Shown here: positions 1 to 9,493 of the stretch, piece after piece | Position numbering within the stretch: position 1 is the stretch's first letter | How the letters are laid out: every line of letters begins with the position of its first letter | From: an uncultured Candidatus Saccharibacteria bacterium | GTDB lineage: Bacteria; Patescibacteriota; Saccharimonadia; Saccharimonadales; Saccharimonadaceae | NCBI GenBank assembly: GCA_947307355.1 | Contig: CAMZIV010000002.1 | Location: 1 to 36,216, forward strand | Direction: 5' to 3' | Length of the DNA: 36,216 nt | Notes under the pieces: model-generated | Databases searched by the model: none | Seen by the model: only the letters and a program-made list of their open reading frames with translations | Told to the model about the DNA's origin: nothing | Program-made: the position numbers and the translations under genes

Positions 1-49
1 CGACCTCGACTTCCCAAAAGTCGCGCGCTACCAACTGTGCTACACCCAG
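1..49 (-). tRNA. tRNA-Pro (anticodon TGG), 3' part cut off by the window edge
   Basis: Reverse complement reads CTGGGTGTAGCACAGTTGGTAGCGCGCGACTTTTGGGAAGTCGAGGTCG; anticodon stem CGACT/AGTCG with loop TTTGGGA; upstream minus-strand TGATATAATATAG promoter at about 61-68. Confidence 0.9.
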
Positions 50-124
50 ACGGTATCTATATTATATCATATTGTTTAAAAAAATGAAGAGATTTTAGCT
101 TTAGGCTTATGGTATAATAATAGT

Positions 125-1963
125 ATGAATAAAAGGGCGGTAATTAGCTTGGTTTTGGCTATGTCTGCTCTTTTTGCGCTTCATCCTAGCATCGTTACTT
201 TTGCCGATGAGGGAGCTTTAGTTTCTGTTGATGTCGCGGATGCAGCTTTAGAGTTAACTGTACCTGCTAACACTAGTATAGAACTTAATCCTGTTTTTTC
301 TGGTGCTGTATTTGGGAATACTGACATTACCGTGAGAGTAGCGACGAATAGTATCAATGGTTATACTTTGTTAATGTCTGTTCCGACTACGGATCTTACG
401 CATAGTACGATCACTGGTGATAATGCGCCGGTGATTCCGACACTAAAGGCAGCTGCTTCGCAAGCGAATTTTCCAGCTAATGCTTGGGGGTATAAAGTTG
501 TAGGTGATGATTATCTTCCGGTGCTTAATTCAAATACTCCTGTTTCTTGGTCTAGCAATGAGCCAACCAATGGCACAAATTATGTAATGACTCTCGGTGC
601 AAAGGTAGATGGTACAAAAACGTCTGGTGCGTATGTTAATACTTTGACTTTTCAGGTTGTGGCGAATCCAAATTCTCATAGGGACACGATAATTTTTGAT
701 AAGAATAATGAGAATGCTACTGGTTCAATGAACAACCAAACTATTTATCAGGCTTCCTCGACTGTTTTAAATAATAATCAATTCTCGCTTGAGGGAATGA
801 GATTTGCGGGATGGAGCACAACGGCATCTGGTACAGGTACTGGCGTGAGATATTATGCGGATGGGGCTTTATACTATGCGGAGGAGGCTGGCGAAAATCG
901 CCAAATTACACTTTATGCACAATGGACTAATTTGCCAGACACGACTGATGATCCTGGTGGTGATGGTGGTTCGGGTGGTGGTGCTTATGGGACTACGCTC
1001 CAACGGGCTTATGAGATAGCTTATACTGCGGCGGGGAAGGGGATGTATATTCCTGAAGGCAATGGCTATCGTGAGGCTACGAGCGGATCCGACTATGATG
1101 GTATTCCGGCTAATGATTGTAGATTTTTGATTCAGGATATGACGCCAGAGATTTGCGCTAGCGCAACCGCGATAGGCACTGATGCTTTTGTGCTGGATAT
1201 TCGTGATAATAAATCGTATTGGATTGCAAAGGCAAATGATGGGCATTGTTGGATGACACAGAATCTAGATTTGGATTTGGCGCATGACAAGGTTTTGACT
1301 CATGCTAATACAGATCTTGGTTGGACGAACTGGAATACTAATGCGACATGGAACCCAAATACTACGGCCAATACTACAGATGTGAGCAACTGGGTTCGGG
1401 ATTACAACATTCCATATTCGGTGGAAGGAGGGGAAGTATATGTACTTTCATCTGGTTCTAATACCTGGAATGTTTATGACACTACTTTTACTGATCTTCA
1501 GGATTGTCCTTTTGAGGACAAAAGACAGTGCAAACACTATCATTTGGGTAACTATTATAACTGGCCAGCTGCAATAGCTACAAATAATGGGAATGGTTTT
1601 AATGGGATAGCTCCAAATTCAATTTGTCCAGCTGGGTGGAGATTAACTGGGCCTTCAGATTATGGTAATTTGTTTGTGGCGCACAATATAATGGCTTCGG
1701 CTAGTGATTACGTTACTACTGAAAATGGTTTTATAATGATGAGGGATGATCCACTCTATTTTATAAGAAATGGTGAGATTGATAGCACAAATAAAGTTCT
1801 TCGCTATATAGGCCATGAGGGTTATTATTGGTTAAATGAAGGTGGCGCTCCAAGCAGTGCAGGGCTTATGTCGTTTGGGGGCACTGCTTCTATTTATCCA
1901 CATCAGATTATTAGATATCGTCGTGGTAACGGATATGCTATTCGTTGTTTGGCGCGAGACTAG
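125..1963 (+). CDS. Secreted surface protein with an InlB/Listeria-Bacteroides-type repeat and a C-terminal FISUMP-like domain
   Basis: N-terminal signal peptide; FAGWSTTASGTGTGVRYYADG...ITLYAQWT repeat; YWIAKANDGHCWMTQNLDLDL motif; Gly-rich linker. Confidence 0.8.
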   Translation: MNKRAVISLVLAMSALFALHPSIVTFADEGALVSVDVADAALELTVPANTSIELNPVFSGAVFGNTDITVRVATNSINGYTLLMSVPTTDLTHSTITGDNAPVIPTLKAAASQANFPANAWGYKVVGDDYLPVLNSNTPVSWSSNEPTNGTNYVMTLGAKVDGTKTSGAYVNTLTFQVVANPNSHRDTIIFDKNNENATGSMNNQTIYQASSTVLNNNQFSLEGMRFAGWSTTASGTGTGVRYYADGALYYAEEAGENRQITLYAQWTNLPDTTDDPGGDGGSGGGAYGTTLQRAYEIAYTAAGKGMYIPEGNGYREATSGSDYDGIPANDCRFLIQDMTPEICASATAIGTDAFVLDIRDNKSYWIAKANDGHCWMTQNLDLDLAHDKVLTHANTDLGWTNWNTNATWNPNTTANTTDVSNWVRDYNIPYSVEGGEVYVLSSGSNTWNVYDTTFTDLQDCPFEDKRQCKHYHLGNYYNWPAAIATNNGNGFNGIAPNSICPAGWRLTGPSDYGNLFVAHNIMASASDYVTTENGFIMMRDDPLYFIRNGEIDSTNKVLRYIGHEGYYWLNEGGAPSSAGLMSFGGTASIYPHQIIRYRRGNGYAIRCLARD

Positions 1964-2001
1964 AGTTTTGTGGTAAAATTAAGAGATAAGGAGAAATAAA
2001 A

Positions 2002-3924
2002 GTGGCAGATAATACAAAAAAACCTATAGGGCGACCTGGAAACAATAATTCTACATCAAATACCATTAGAAGCGTTTTGTTTTTTGCAGTTATGATTTGT
2101 TTTGGTGCGCTTATTGTAATGAATTTTAGTAATACCGGTAAACCAAAAACAGAAGTGCCGATTTCTGATGTAGTGCGTCGCGCAAATGATGAAAATGGCA
2201 ACATTTCTAAAATTACTGTCACTGGTAATGAACTTGAAATCACTTTGAAGGGCGAATCTGCTCCAACTGAAACATCTAGAAAAGATGGTTCGGGAACTTT
2301 GTATGATCAAGGTTTAGTAAATCACTGCGAAGGACTTGAAGGAACTGAACTTGGTGAATGCGAAAGTAAATATCCAACGATTGAGTACAAAGAGGATACG
2401 AATGTATGGGGAATTGTACTTGATGTCACGCTTACGGTTCTTCCAATTGTCGCAATTTTGATTTTCTTCTCCTGGATGATGAAACAAGCTAATGCCGCAA
2501 ACAGCCAGTCAATGAGCTTTGGTAAATCTCGCGCTAGACTCTATGGTCCAGACAAAAAGAAAGTTTTATTTAAGGATGTGGCTGGTAACGAATCAGCTAA
2601 ACAAGATCTTGAAGAAGTCGTAGATTTCTTAAAGAGCCCGAAGAAATATGAAAAACTGGGTGCTAAGATTCCACGTGGTGTTCTTTTAGCGGGTGATCCT
2701 GGTACTGGTAAAACTTTGATGGCTCGTGCAGTGGCAGGAGAAGCCGATGTGCCATTCTTCTCAATTTCTGGTTCAGAATTTGCAGAAATGTTTGTGGGTG
2801 TAGGTGCTTCTCGCGTGCGCGATTTATTCTCTAAGGCAAAGAAAAATGCACCATCAATTATCTTTATTGATGAAATTGATGCGGTGGCACACAAACGCGA
2901 TGCTAGAGGAGGAGCTGGTCGTGAGGACGAGCAAACATTAAACCAAATCCTTGTAGAAATGGACGGTTTTGATAATGACTCTGGCGTGATTGTAATGGCA
3001 GCAACCAACCGTGTGGATATGCTTGATAAAGCACTTCTTCGCCCAGGTCGTTTTGATCGTCATGTTAATGTGACCCTGCCAGAAAGAAAAGATCGTCTCG
3101 AAATTTTGAAAGTTCACTTTAAAGGTAAACCAGTAGAAGAGAATGTAGATCTTGAGGCGCTTGCTAAAAAGACTGCTGGCTCTTCTGGCGCAGATCTTGC
3201 AAACATTGCCAACGAAGCAGCAATTACCGCAGCTCGCGAGGGACACAAAGCGATTTCTAATAAAGATGTAACTGAAGCTTTTGAACGTGTAGCAATTGGT
3301 CCAGAAAGAAAGTCTAAAGTAATGAATGACAAGGAACGTCAAATTACGGCTTATCACGAAGCTGGTCATGCAATTGTAGGTCACGTGCTTCCGGATTCTG
3401 ATCCAGTACACAAGGTTACGATTATCCCACGCGGTGCAACTGGTGGTGTAACTTGGTTCTTGCCGCCAGAAGATAGAAGCTATAAAAATATCTATGAGCT
3501 AAAAGACATTCTCGCTCGTGCGATGGGTGGTCGTATTGCTGAAAAAATAGTCTTTGGTAATGACGCGGTAACCACTGGTGCATCTTCAGATTTAAAGAAC
3601 GTGGCAGAACTTGCTAAGTCTATGATTATTGAAGAAGGCATGGGTAAGAATATGCGCAATATGGTATTTCCGAGTGAGTCTACTGGATATTACACAATTA
3701 CTACTGGTAAACCATATTCTGAAAAAACTGCTGAAGCAATTGATGCGGAAATTAAAATTCTTGCTGATGAAGCTGCAAAGCGCGCGGAAGACGTTTTGAA
3801 GGCGAACCGCAAAGTACTAGACGAACTTGCTGCAGCACTTCTCAAAAATGAAACTTTGGAAGAAGCCGAGCTTGAGCCACTGCTCAAGGGTGCCAAGCTT
3901 CCAACGATTGCAAAACTACATTAA
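2002..3924 (+). CDS. ftsH: ATP-dependent zinc metalloprotease FtsH
   Basis: GTG start; two N-terminal TM segments; Walker [12 protein letters not shown] region; HEAGH zinc motif. Confidence 0.97.
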   Translation: MADNTKKPIGRPGNNNSTSNTIRSVLFFAVMICFGALIVMNFSNTGKPKTEVPISDVVRRANDENGNISKITVTGNELEITLKGESAPTETSRKDGSGTLYDQGLVNHCEGLEGTELGECESKYPTIEYKEDTNVWGIVLDVTLTVLPIVAILIFFSWMMKQANAANSQSMSFGKSRARLYGPDKKKVLFKDVAGNESAKQDLEEVVDFLKSPKKYEKLGAKIPRGVLLAGDPGTGKTLMARAVAGEADVPFFSISGSEFAEMFVGVGASRVRDLFSKAKKNAPSIIFIDEIDAVAHKRDARGGAGREDEQTLNQILVEMDGFDNDSGVIVMAATNRVDMLDKALLRPGRFDRHVNVTLPERKDRLEILKVHFKGKPVEENVDLEALAKKTAGSSGADLANIANEAAITAAREGHKAISNKDVTEAFERVAIGPERKSKVMNDKERQITAYHEAGHAIVGHVLPDSDPVHKVTIIPRGATGGVTWFLPPEDRSYKNIYELKDILARAMGGRIAEKIVFGNDAVTTGASSDLKNVAELAKSMIIEEGMGKNMRNMVFPSESTGYYTITTGKPYSEKTAEAIDAEIKILADEAAKRAEDVLKANRKVLDELAAALLKNETLEEAELEPLLKGAKLPTIAKLH

Positions 3925-3939
3925 CACCAGGAGGACAAG

Positions 3940-6297
3940 ATGGAAAGATTAATTAAATATTTTGTGCCGGAAAAATATGTACTAAATCTCGACATTGATA
4001 AGAATAAAAAAACAATTGGTGGAACGGTAATTGTTAGTGGCGAGGCTAAGGCCGACGTTGCGAAATTTCACGCAGTAGATTTTGAAATTAAAAATGTGAA
4101 AGTGGACGGTGAGGACGTAAAGTTTAAATATGCGGATGATGTTTTGGAAGTGCCGACGAATGTTGGTGAGCGCGTGATTGAAATCGAATACACCGGCACT
4201 TTGAACGAAAACATGCAGGGAGCATATCTTTCCACGTACGATTATAATGGTAAAAAGGAAATTATTGTGGCAACGCAATTTGAGAGCCACTATGCACGGG
4301 AGGCGTTTCCATGTATTGACGAACCGGCAGCGGAGGCGGTGTTTGAACTCAGTATTAAATTACCGGAAGGTTCGGATGATTTGATTCTGACAAATACTAA
4401 ACTCGGTGAACCAACGCCACGGATGAGTACGTATCTACTTGCGTGGGTGATTGGGCATTTCCATGGCAAGACTATTAAGAATGCACATGGTACGGAAATT
4501 ACAACTTACGTAGCGTTAAATCAAGATCTTGATTCGGTGGATTTTGCAAACGATGTGGCGGCAAAATCGCTAGAATTTTACGATGATAATTTTGGTGTGC
4601 CATATCCACTCGAAAAATGCGACCAAGTAGCATTGCCGGATTTTGAAGCGGGCGCGATGGAAAACTGGGGACTGGTAACTTATCGTGAATCGATGCTAAT
4701 TGCTGGAAAGGATGCAACACTAAGCACCAAAAAGGGCGTGGCGCTTACTGTGGCGCACGAGCTTTCGCACCAATGGTTTGGTGATCTCGTAACAATGGAA
4801 TGGTGGGATGATTTGTGGCTTAATGAATCGTTTGCGAGTGTGATGGAATATTATGCGGTAGATCACGCCTATCCGGAATTCAAAATTTTTGAAGGTTTCT
4901 TTACTGGCGATGCTTTGGCGGCGCTGAGACGCGACTGTCTGTCTGGTGTGCAATCTGTGCATCAAGACGTAAATGATCCGGCAGAGATTGCAACCTTGTT
5001 TGACCCGGCGATTGTTTATGCAAAAGGTGCAAGATTAATGTTGATGGTAATTCGTGCGATGGGTTGGGATGATTTTACGGCTGGCATTCGTGATTACTTT
5101 GAAGAATACAAATATGGGAATACGATCGGTGATAATCTTTGGGATGCATTAAACAAATATGCCAGTTTTGACGTGAAGAAAATGATGCACGCATTTATTG
5201 ATCAACCAGGGTATCCTGTGATTACAGATGGCAAGCAAAAGAGATTTTTGATTGATGACGAGATGGTAGATTCAAACTGGCCAATTCCAGAAATTCGTGA
5301 AGATATGTCTTCGCATTACGTTCTTAATTTGACTGATGCGGAATTTGAAGAACGTTTGGCACGTTTTGATACTTTGAATTTGGAAGAGAAGTTGAGACTC
5401 CTAATCGACCGTGATTTGTTATCTAAAACTGCGCTTGTGAGTGCCGCTTCGCTTTTGCCGCTGGTGATGAAATTCAAGAATGAGAACAGCGCAGCGATTT
5501 GGAATATCATTGTAACGATTATCGGCACACTCAAGGTTTTCTTCATGTATGGTTCGGACGAGGAAAAGAAGTTTAAAGAATTCGTGAGGGAATTAGTCGA
5601 TACGAAACTTTCCGAAATTGGTATTAAAACTCGTGAAGGTGACGATGAAAATACGATTCGCTTGCGTGCGAATTTGCTCGCGTTAGATTATTATGCGGAA
5701 GATTTGCCAAGAATCAAAGAGCTCGCCAAGATGTATGATGTAAACTATGCGACGCTGGATACGGAAATCCGCGATGATATTTTCGACGCAAAAATTTATC
5801 TTGAACCAAAAATGGTTGATAAATATATCGAGAATTACACCAAGATTTCTGACCCAGAAATTAAATTTGATTTGCTATTTGCTGCAACGCTTAGTCGTGA
5901 TGAAAAAGTGATTAATAAAATGGTGGAGCTACTGGAAAAGCCAGAAATCGTAAAGCCGCAAGATCATTTCCATTTATTTATTTACGAATATCGCAATCCG
6001 GCGGCGAAGGATAAGGTATGGGATTGGTTAACCTCACATTGGGATTATGTGAAAAAGATTGCGGGTGACAAGTCGCTTGAAGATTATCCGCGGTATACGG
6101 CGGCGTCGATTAAAACACAGGCAGATTTTGATAAGTATTTGGAGTTCTTTGAGCCGATGGCAAATGATCCAGCTTTGAAGCGCGCAATTGAAGTAGGGAA
6201 AAACGAAATCCGCGCGAGACTGAAATTAATCGAAGACGATAAAAAAGCGGTCTATAGTGCATTAGACCGTTGGTGCAACGCCGGCTTCGCCGGCTAG
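3940..6297 (+). CDS. pepN: M1 family aminopeptidase (aminopeptidase N-like)
   Basis: GAMEN motif and HELSHQWFGDLVTMEWWDDLWLNESFA; SD GGAGGA upstream of ATG. Confidence 0.95.
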   Translation: MERLIKYFVPEKYVLNLDIDKNKKTIGGTVIVSGEAKADVAKFHAVDFEIKNVKVDGEDVKFKYADDVLEVPTNVGERVIEIEYTGTLNENMQGAYLSTYDYNGKKEIIVATQFESHYAREAFPCIDEPAAEAVFELSIKLPEGSDDLILTNTKLGEPTPRMSTYLLAWVIGHFHGKTIKNAHGTEITTYVALNQDLDSVDFANDVAAKSLEFYDDNFGVPYPLEKCDQVALPDFEAGAMENWGLVTYRESMLIAGKDATLSTKKGVALTVAHELSHQWFGDLVTMEWWDDLWLNESFASVMEYYAVDHAYPEFKIFEGFFTGDALAALRRDCLSGVQSVHQDVNDPAEIATLFDPAIVYAKGARLMLMVIRAMGWDDFTAGIRDYFEEYKYGNTIGDNLWDALNKYASFDVKKMMHAFIDQPGYPVITDGKQKRFLIDDEMVDSNWPIPEIREDMSSHYVLNLTDAEFEERLARFDTLNLEEKLRLLIDRDLLSKTALVSAASLLPLVMKFKNENSAAIWNIIVTIIGTLKVFFMYGSDEEKKFKEFVRELVDTKLSEIGIKTREGDDENTIRLRANLLALDYYAEDLPRIKELAKMYDVNYATLDTEIRDDIFDAKIYLEPKMVDKYIENYTKISDPEIKFDLLFAATLSRDEKVINKMVELLEKPEIVKPQDHFHLFIYEYRNPAAKDKVWDWLTSHWDYVKKIAGDKSLEDYPRYTAASIKTQADFDKYLEFFEPMANDPALKRAIEVGKNEIRARLKLIEDDKKAVYSALDRWCNAGFAG

Positions 6298-6315
6298 GGC
6301 ACCAGCGTCGCCTCG

Positions 6316-6343
6316 AACAAAAAAGAGCGAGCTCTTTTTTGTT
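6316..6343. terminator. Bidirectional intrinsic terminator between the aminopeptidase gene and tRNA-Leu
   Basis: AACAAAAAAGAGC-GA-GCTCTTTTTTGTT, perfect 13-bp arms, T-tract on both strands. Confidence 0.85.
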
Positions 6344-6354
6344 GCTCGTCTCCT

Positions 6355-6441
6355 TGGTGCCCACTAAGAGACTTGAACTCTTACGATATTGCTATCACTA
6401 GCACCTGAAGCTAGCGCGTCTACCAATTCCGCCAAGCGGGC
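6355..6441 (-). tRNA. tRNA-Leu (anticodon CAG) with encoded CCA
   Basis: Reverse complement GCCCGCTTGGCGGAATTGGTAGACGCGCTAGCTTCAGGTGCTAGTG...GTAAGAGTTCAAGTCTCTTAGTGGGCACCA; long variable arm; minus-strand TATAAT at 6450-6455. Confidence 0.95.
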
Positions 6442-6457
6442 CTGAGGCAATTATAAC

Positions 6458-6490
6458 ACAAAAAAGTACCCCTGAGATAATCTCAGGGGT
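6458..6490 (-). terminator. Intrinsic terminator of the candidate ncRNA
   Basis: 10-bp perfect stem, 3-nt loop, then AC and TTTTTT on the minus strand. Confidence 0.85.
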
Positions 6491-6686
6491 ATAGAAGAGA
6501 GTTATGATGACAATACGGAGATAAGATGCCCTACGGAATAATTTTAAAATATTGTATTTATAGGTGTTCGTAGTTCTAAATAACTTTGAAAAGGAGGTGT
6601 GGGCACCTCGAATTAGTTGCAGCCTGGCTGCTCTGTCATCAAACGGAAATGTTCGAGCCACCCCGGCCATTGAGGGCGACTTAATA
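6460..6686 (-). ncRNA. Candidate structured non-coding RNA with its own promoter and intrinsic terminator
   Basis: Minus strand: TTGCAT (-35) 17 nt TATAAT (-10, 6692-6697); terminator hairpin ACCCCTGAGA-TTA-TCTCAGGGGT then TTTTTT; internal hairpins GAGGTG-CCCA-CACCTC, GCAG-CCAGG-CTGC and CTCGAA/TTCGAG. Confidence 0.6.
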
Positions 6687-6759
6687 ACTATATTATATCA
6701 CACTTTTGCTAAAAATGCAAGAGTTTTTTCTGTTTTACGCTGTGATATAATAAAATTAT

Positions 6760-7902
6760 ATGATTATGCTTAATTTTAACCCAGAGGTAGACCAGGGAAA
6801 ACTCGCGGAAATTTTGGCGAGTATTAGGGGTGACGCTATGGGTGGTTGGGTGGATTTGCCAAAAAACATCCTAATTGATGAGATTTTAAGTATAAAAGAG
6901 GCGGCTAAGAAAATAACAGAGGAAGCCGAATATTTGGTTTGTATTGGTATTGGAGGTTCTTATCTGGGGCACAGGGCGATTATAGAGGCGCTTTCGCCAA
7001 AATCTGATGTAAAAATTGTTTACGCTGGTAATTCCCTGAGCCAGAGAGAATTAAATAGAGTGCTAACAGAGGTGGGAGATGCTGATTTTTCGGTGCTTGT
7101 GATCTCTAAATCTGGGACAACTTTGGAGCCGAAAGTGGCTTTCGAAGCCTTTAAGAAGAAATTAGTCGAGAAATATGGCGAGCAAGCCAGCTCTAGGATT
7201 TATGCGACGACGGATGCGCATAAGGGCGAGTTGCACGATGAGGCTGTCCAGAACGGTTACACGCGTTTTATAGTGCCCGATAATGTAGGCGGAAGGTATT
7301 CAGTATTGTCCGCAGTGGGGCTTTTGCCGCTTGCGGTGGCTGGTGTTGATATTGATAAACTACTTGAAGGCGCTACTGAAATGTATGGTGATGCGGGGAT
7401 TCAGGCGGCAGCAAAGTACGCATGGCTCCGGTGGATGCTTTTTGAGAGGAATTATGATACGGAGGTTTTTGCCAGTTTTGAGCCAAGTACGGCGTATTTT
7501 AATGAATGGCTAAAGCAATTATTTGGAGAATCGGAAGGGAAAGGGAAAAAAGGTATTTTCCCTGCTTCCCTGATTTATTCTACGGATTTGCATTCAATGG
7601 GGCAATTTATGCAGGATGGGCGCAGAAACTTGTGGGAGACGATTATCGATTATCCAACTGACGAGCTGAACCGTAAAGTTGTAAAAGCTGTAAGGGCGGC
7701 GCATTCTCAGGGCGGAATTCCGGTACTAAATATCGGTGTGCCGAGTTATGACGAAAAAGGTTTTGGTGAACTAATTTACTTCTTTGAAATGGCATGTGCG
7801 ATTAGTGCAAAATTACAGGGAGTAAATCCGTTTGATCAGCCAGGTGTAGAAGCTTATAAAAAGTTATTAAAGGATGGGCAGAATGGAAAAGCTACATTAT
7901 GA
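6760..7902 (+). CDS. pgi: Glucose-6-phosphate isomerase
   Basis: YLVCIGIGGSYLGHRAIIEAL...VLVISKSGTTLEPKVAFEAF; TATAAT 8 nt upstream of ATG. Confidence 0.95.
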   Translation: MIMLNFNPEVDQGKLAEILASIRGDAMGGWVDLPKNILIDEILSIKEAAKKITEEAEYLVCIGIGGSYLGHRAIIEALSPKSDVKIVYAGNSLSQRELNRVLTEVGDADFSVLVISKSGTTLEPKVAFEAFKKKLVEKYGEQASSRIYATTDAHKGELHDEAVQNGYTRFIVPDNVGGRYSVLSAVGLLPLAVAGVDIDKLLEGATEMYGDAGIQAAAKYAWLRWMLFERNYDTEVFASFEPSTAYFNEWLKQLFGESEGKGKKGIFPASLIYSTDLHSMGQFMQDGRRNLWETIIDYPTDELNRKVVKAVRAAHSQGGIPVLNIGVPSYDEKGFGELIYFFEMACAISAKLQGVNPFDQPGVEAYKKLLKDGQNGKATL

Positions 7903-9457
7903 TGGGCCAGTAGTACTGGCGGTACTTGATGGTGTAGGACTGGCGCCGGATGGGCCGGGTAACGCTGTTTCTAAGGCTAGAACTGGTTTTTTGGGACGTG
8001 CAGCGCGTGATTATCTACATATTGCGCTTGATGCTTCGGGTGAGGCGGTAGGTTTAGTTCCCGGCCAGATGGGCAACTCGGAAGTTGGTCATAACACCAT
8101 GGGCGCAGGCCGCCCAATCAAGCAAGGTATTGCGCGTATTAATGAAGCTTTTGATACGGGTGAGGTTTTTGAATCTGAGACCTGGAAAAAGGCAGTCTCT
8201 ACAAAAGGAACTTTGCATTTTTCTGGCATTTTTTCAGATGGCGGCGTGCATAGCCACATTGATCATTTAAAGAAAATGATTCAAAGAGCATATATGGATG
8301 GTGCACGAAAGATTCGAATTCACGCAATCTTTGATGGGCGTGATGTTCCCCCGCAGTCTGAACCAAAATATATTCATGATATAGAGGCGTATGTGATTCA
8401 ATTTCCTGGTTTGGATGCGAGAATTGCCTCTGGCGGTGGCCGGATGACGACGGTTGCGGATAGGTATATGAGCGATTGGACAGTTGTAGCACGCGGTTGG
8501 GACATGATGGTGAATGGTGAGGCGGATTATTATTTTAAAAATGCGGATGAGGCAATCCAAATTTTGCGTAGAATTAATCCAGAGGTGCAAGACCAATATT
8601 TGCCGGCTTTTGTGATAGTGGACGAAAAAGACCAGCCGGTGGGGAAAATCGAAAAAGGTGATTCCCTTATTTACTTTGATTTCCGGGCGGATAGGGCGAT
8701 TGAGATCGCAATGGCATTTACATATTATGATTTTCCGTATTTTAACAGAGGTAAATATTCGCCAGACGATGTATATTTTGCCGGGATGACTGAGTACAAT
8801 TCTGACACGCACGTGCCGGAACATCGCTTGGTGGAGCCGGTAGATATTAAGGAGCCTTTGAATCAGTTTTTAGGTGAACGTGGAGTATCGCAGTTGGCAA
8901 TTTCGGAAACGGTAAAATTTGGTCATATTACTTATTATTTTAATGGTAATAGTTACGAAAAAGCTCCGGGCGAAACGTTTATCGAAGTGCAGTCTTATAC
9001 GGAGCCGTTTGAAACGCGTCCGTGGATGAAGTGTGCGGAGATTACGGATGAAGTGGTGAAGCGGATGAAGGATTATAAGTTTGTACGCGTGAACTTTCCT
9101 GGTGGTGATATGGTGGGACACACGGCTGACATGGAAGCGACGATTATCGCGATGGAGTCTATTGATCTTTCTCTAGCCAGGATTGCGGCCGAAGTGGATA
9201 AGTTGGGAGGTGTCCTAGTGGTAGTGGCGGATCATGGTAATGCCGAAGAGCTGATTGATGAAAAAGGGGAAAAGAAAACTGCGCACACCACTAATAAAGT
9301 TCCTTGCCTATTTTATGACAATACAGTAAATCGTGGTAAATATCAGTTCTCTGGTGTTTCTGATCCGGGTCTAAAAAATATCGCGGCGACGATGGCGGTT
9401 TTGCTTGGCCAAAATGATTATCCAGATTTATGGAGTGAGCCTTTGATAAAGTGTTAA
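7883..9457 (+). CDS. gpmI: 2,3-bisphosphoglycerate-independent phosphoglycerate mutase
   Basis: LAVLDGVGLAPDGPGNAVSKA, GQMGNSEVGHNTMGAGR, DGRDVPP and VVADHGNAEELID motifs; second ATG preferred over the ORF-track start at 7874; overlaps the pgi end. Confidence 0.95.
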   Translation: MEKLHYDGPVVLAVLDGVGLAPDGPGNAVSKARTGFLGRAARDYLHIALDASGEAVGLVPGQMGNSEVGHNTMGAGRPIKQGIARINEAFDTGEVFESETWKKAVSTKGTLHFSGIFSDGGVHSHIDHLKKMIQRAYMDGARKIRIHAIFDGRDVPPQSEPKYIHDIEAYVIQFPGLDARIASGGGRMTTVADRYMSDWTVVARGWDMMVNGEADYYFKNADEAIQILRRINPEVQDQYLPAFVIVDEKDQPVGKIEKGDSLIYFDFRADRAIEIAMAFTYYDFPYFNRGKYSPDDVYFAGMTEYNSDTHVPEHRLVEPVDIKEPLNQFLGERGVSQLAISETVKFGHITYYFNGNSYEKAPGETFIEVQSYTEPFETRPWMKCAEITDEVVKRMKDYKFVRVNFPGGDMVGHTADMEATIIAMESIDLSLARIAAEVDKLGGVLVVVADHGNAEELIDEKGEKKTAHTTNKVPCLFYDNTVNRGKYQFSGVSDPGLKNIAATMAVLLGQNDYPDLWSEPLIKC

Positions 9458-9493
9458 GCTTTGTTATAATTGTGATAGCAAAAGCGAGGCAAT

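Noticed and set aside
869-1246. Many long antisense ORFs in the track (e.g. 869..1246, 2541..3008, 8267..8824, 14267..14701)
   Set aside because: They lie opposite strongly supported genes, have no family motifs and no SD or TATAAT at the expected distance.
6398-6670. 90-aa minus-strand ORF ending GPLGGIGRRASFRC
   Set aside because: It is a spurious translation through the candidate ncRNA and tRNA-Leu; the tail is the usual read-through of a tRNA-Leu gene.
6460-6686. Candidate ncRNA as tmRNA, SRP RNA, RNase P RNA or 6S RNA
   Set aside because: No tRNA-like acceptor end or tag ORF, no GGAAG/GCAGC SRP core, no P4 signature; a 6S fold could not be shown by hand, so it was left unassigned.
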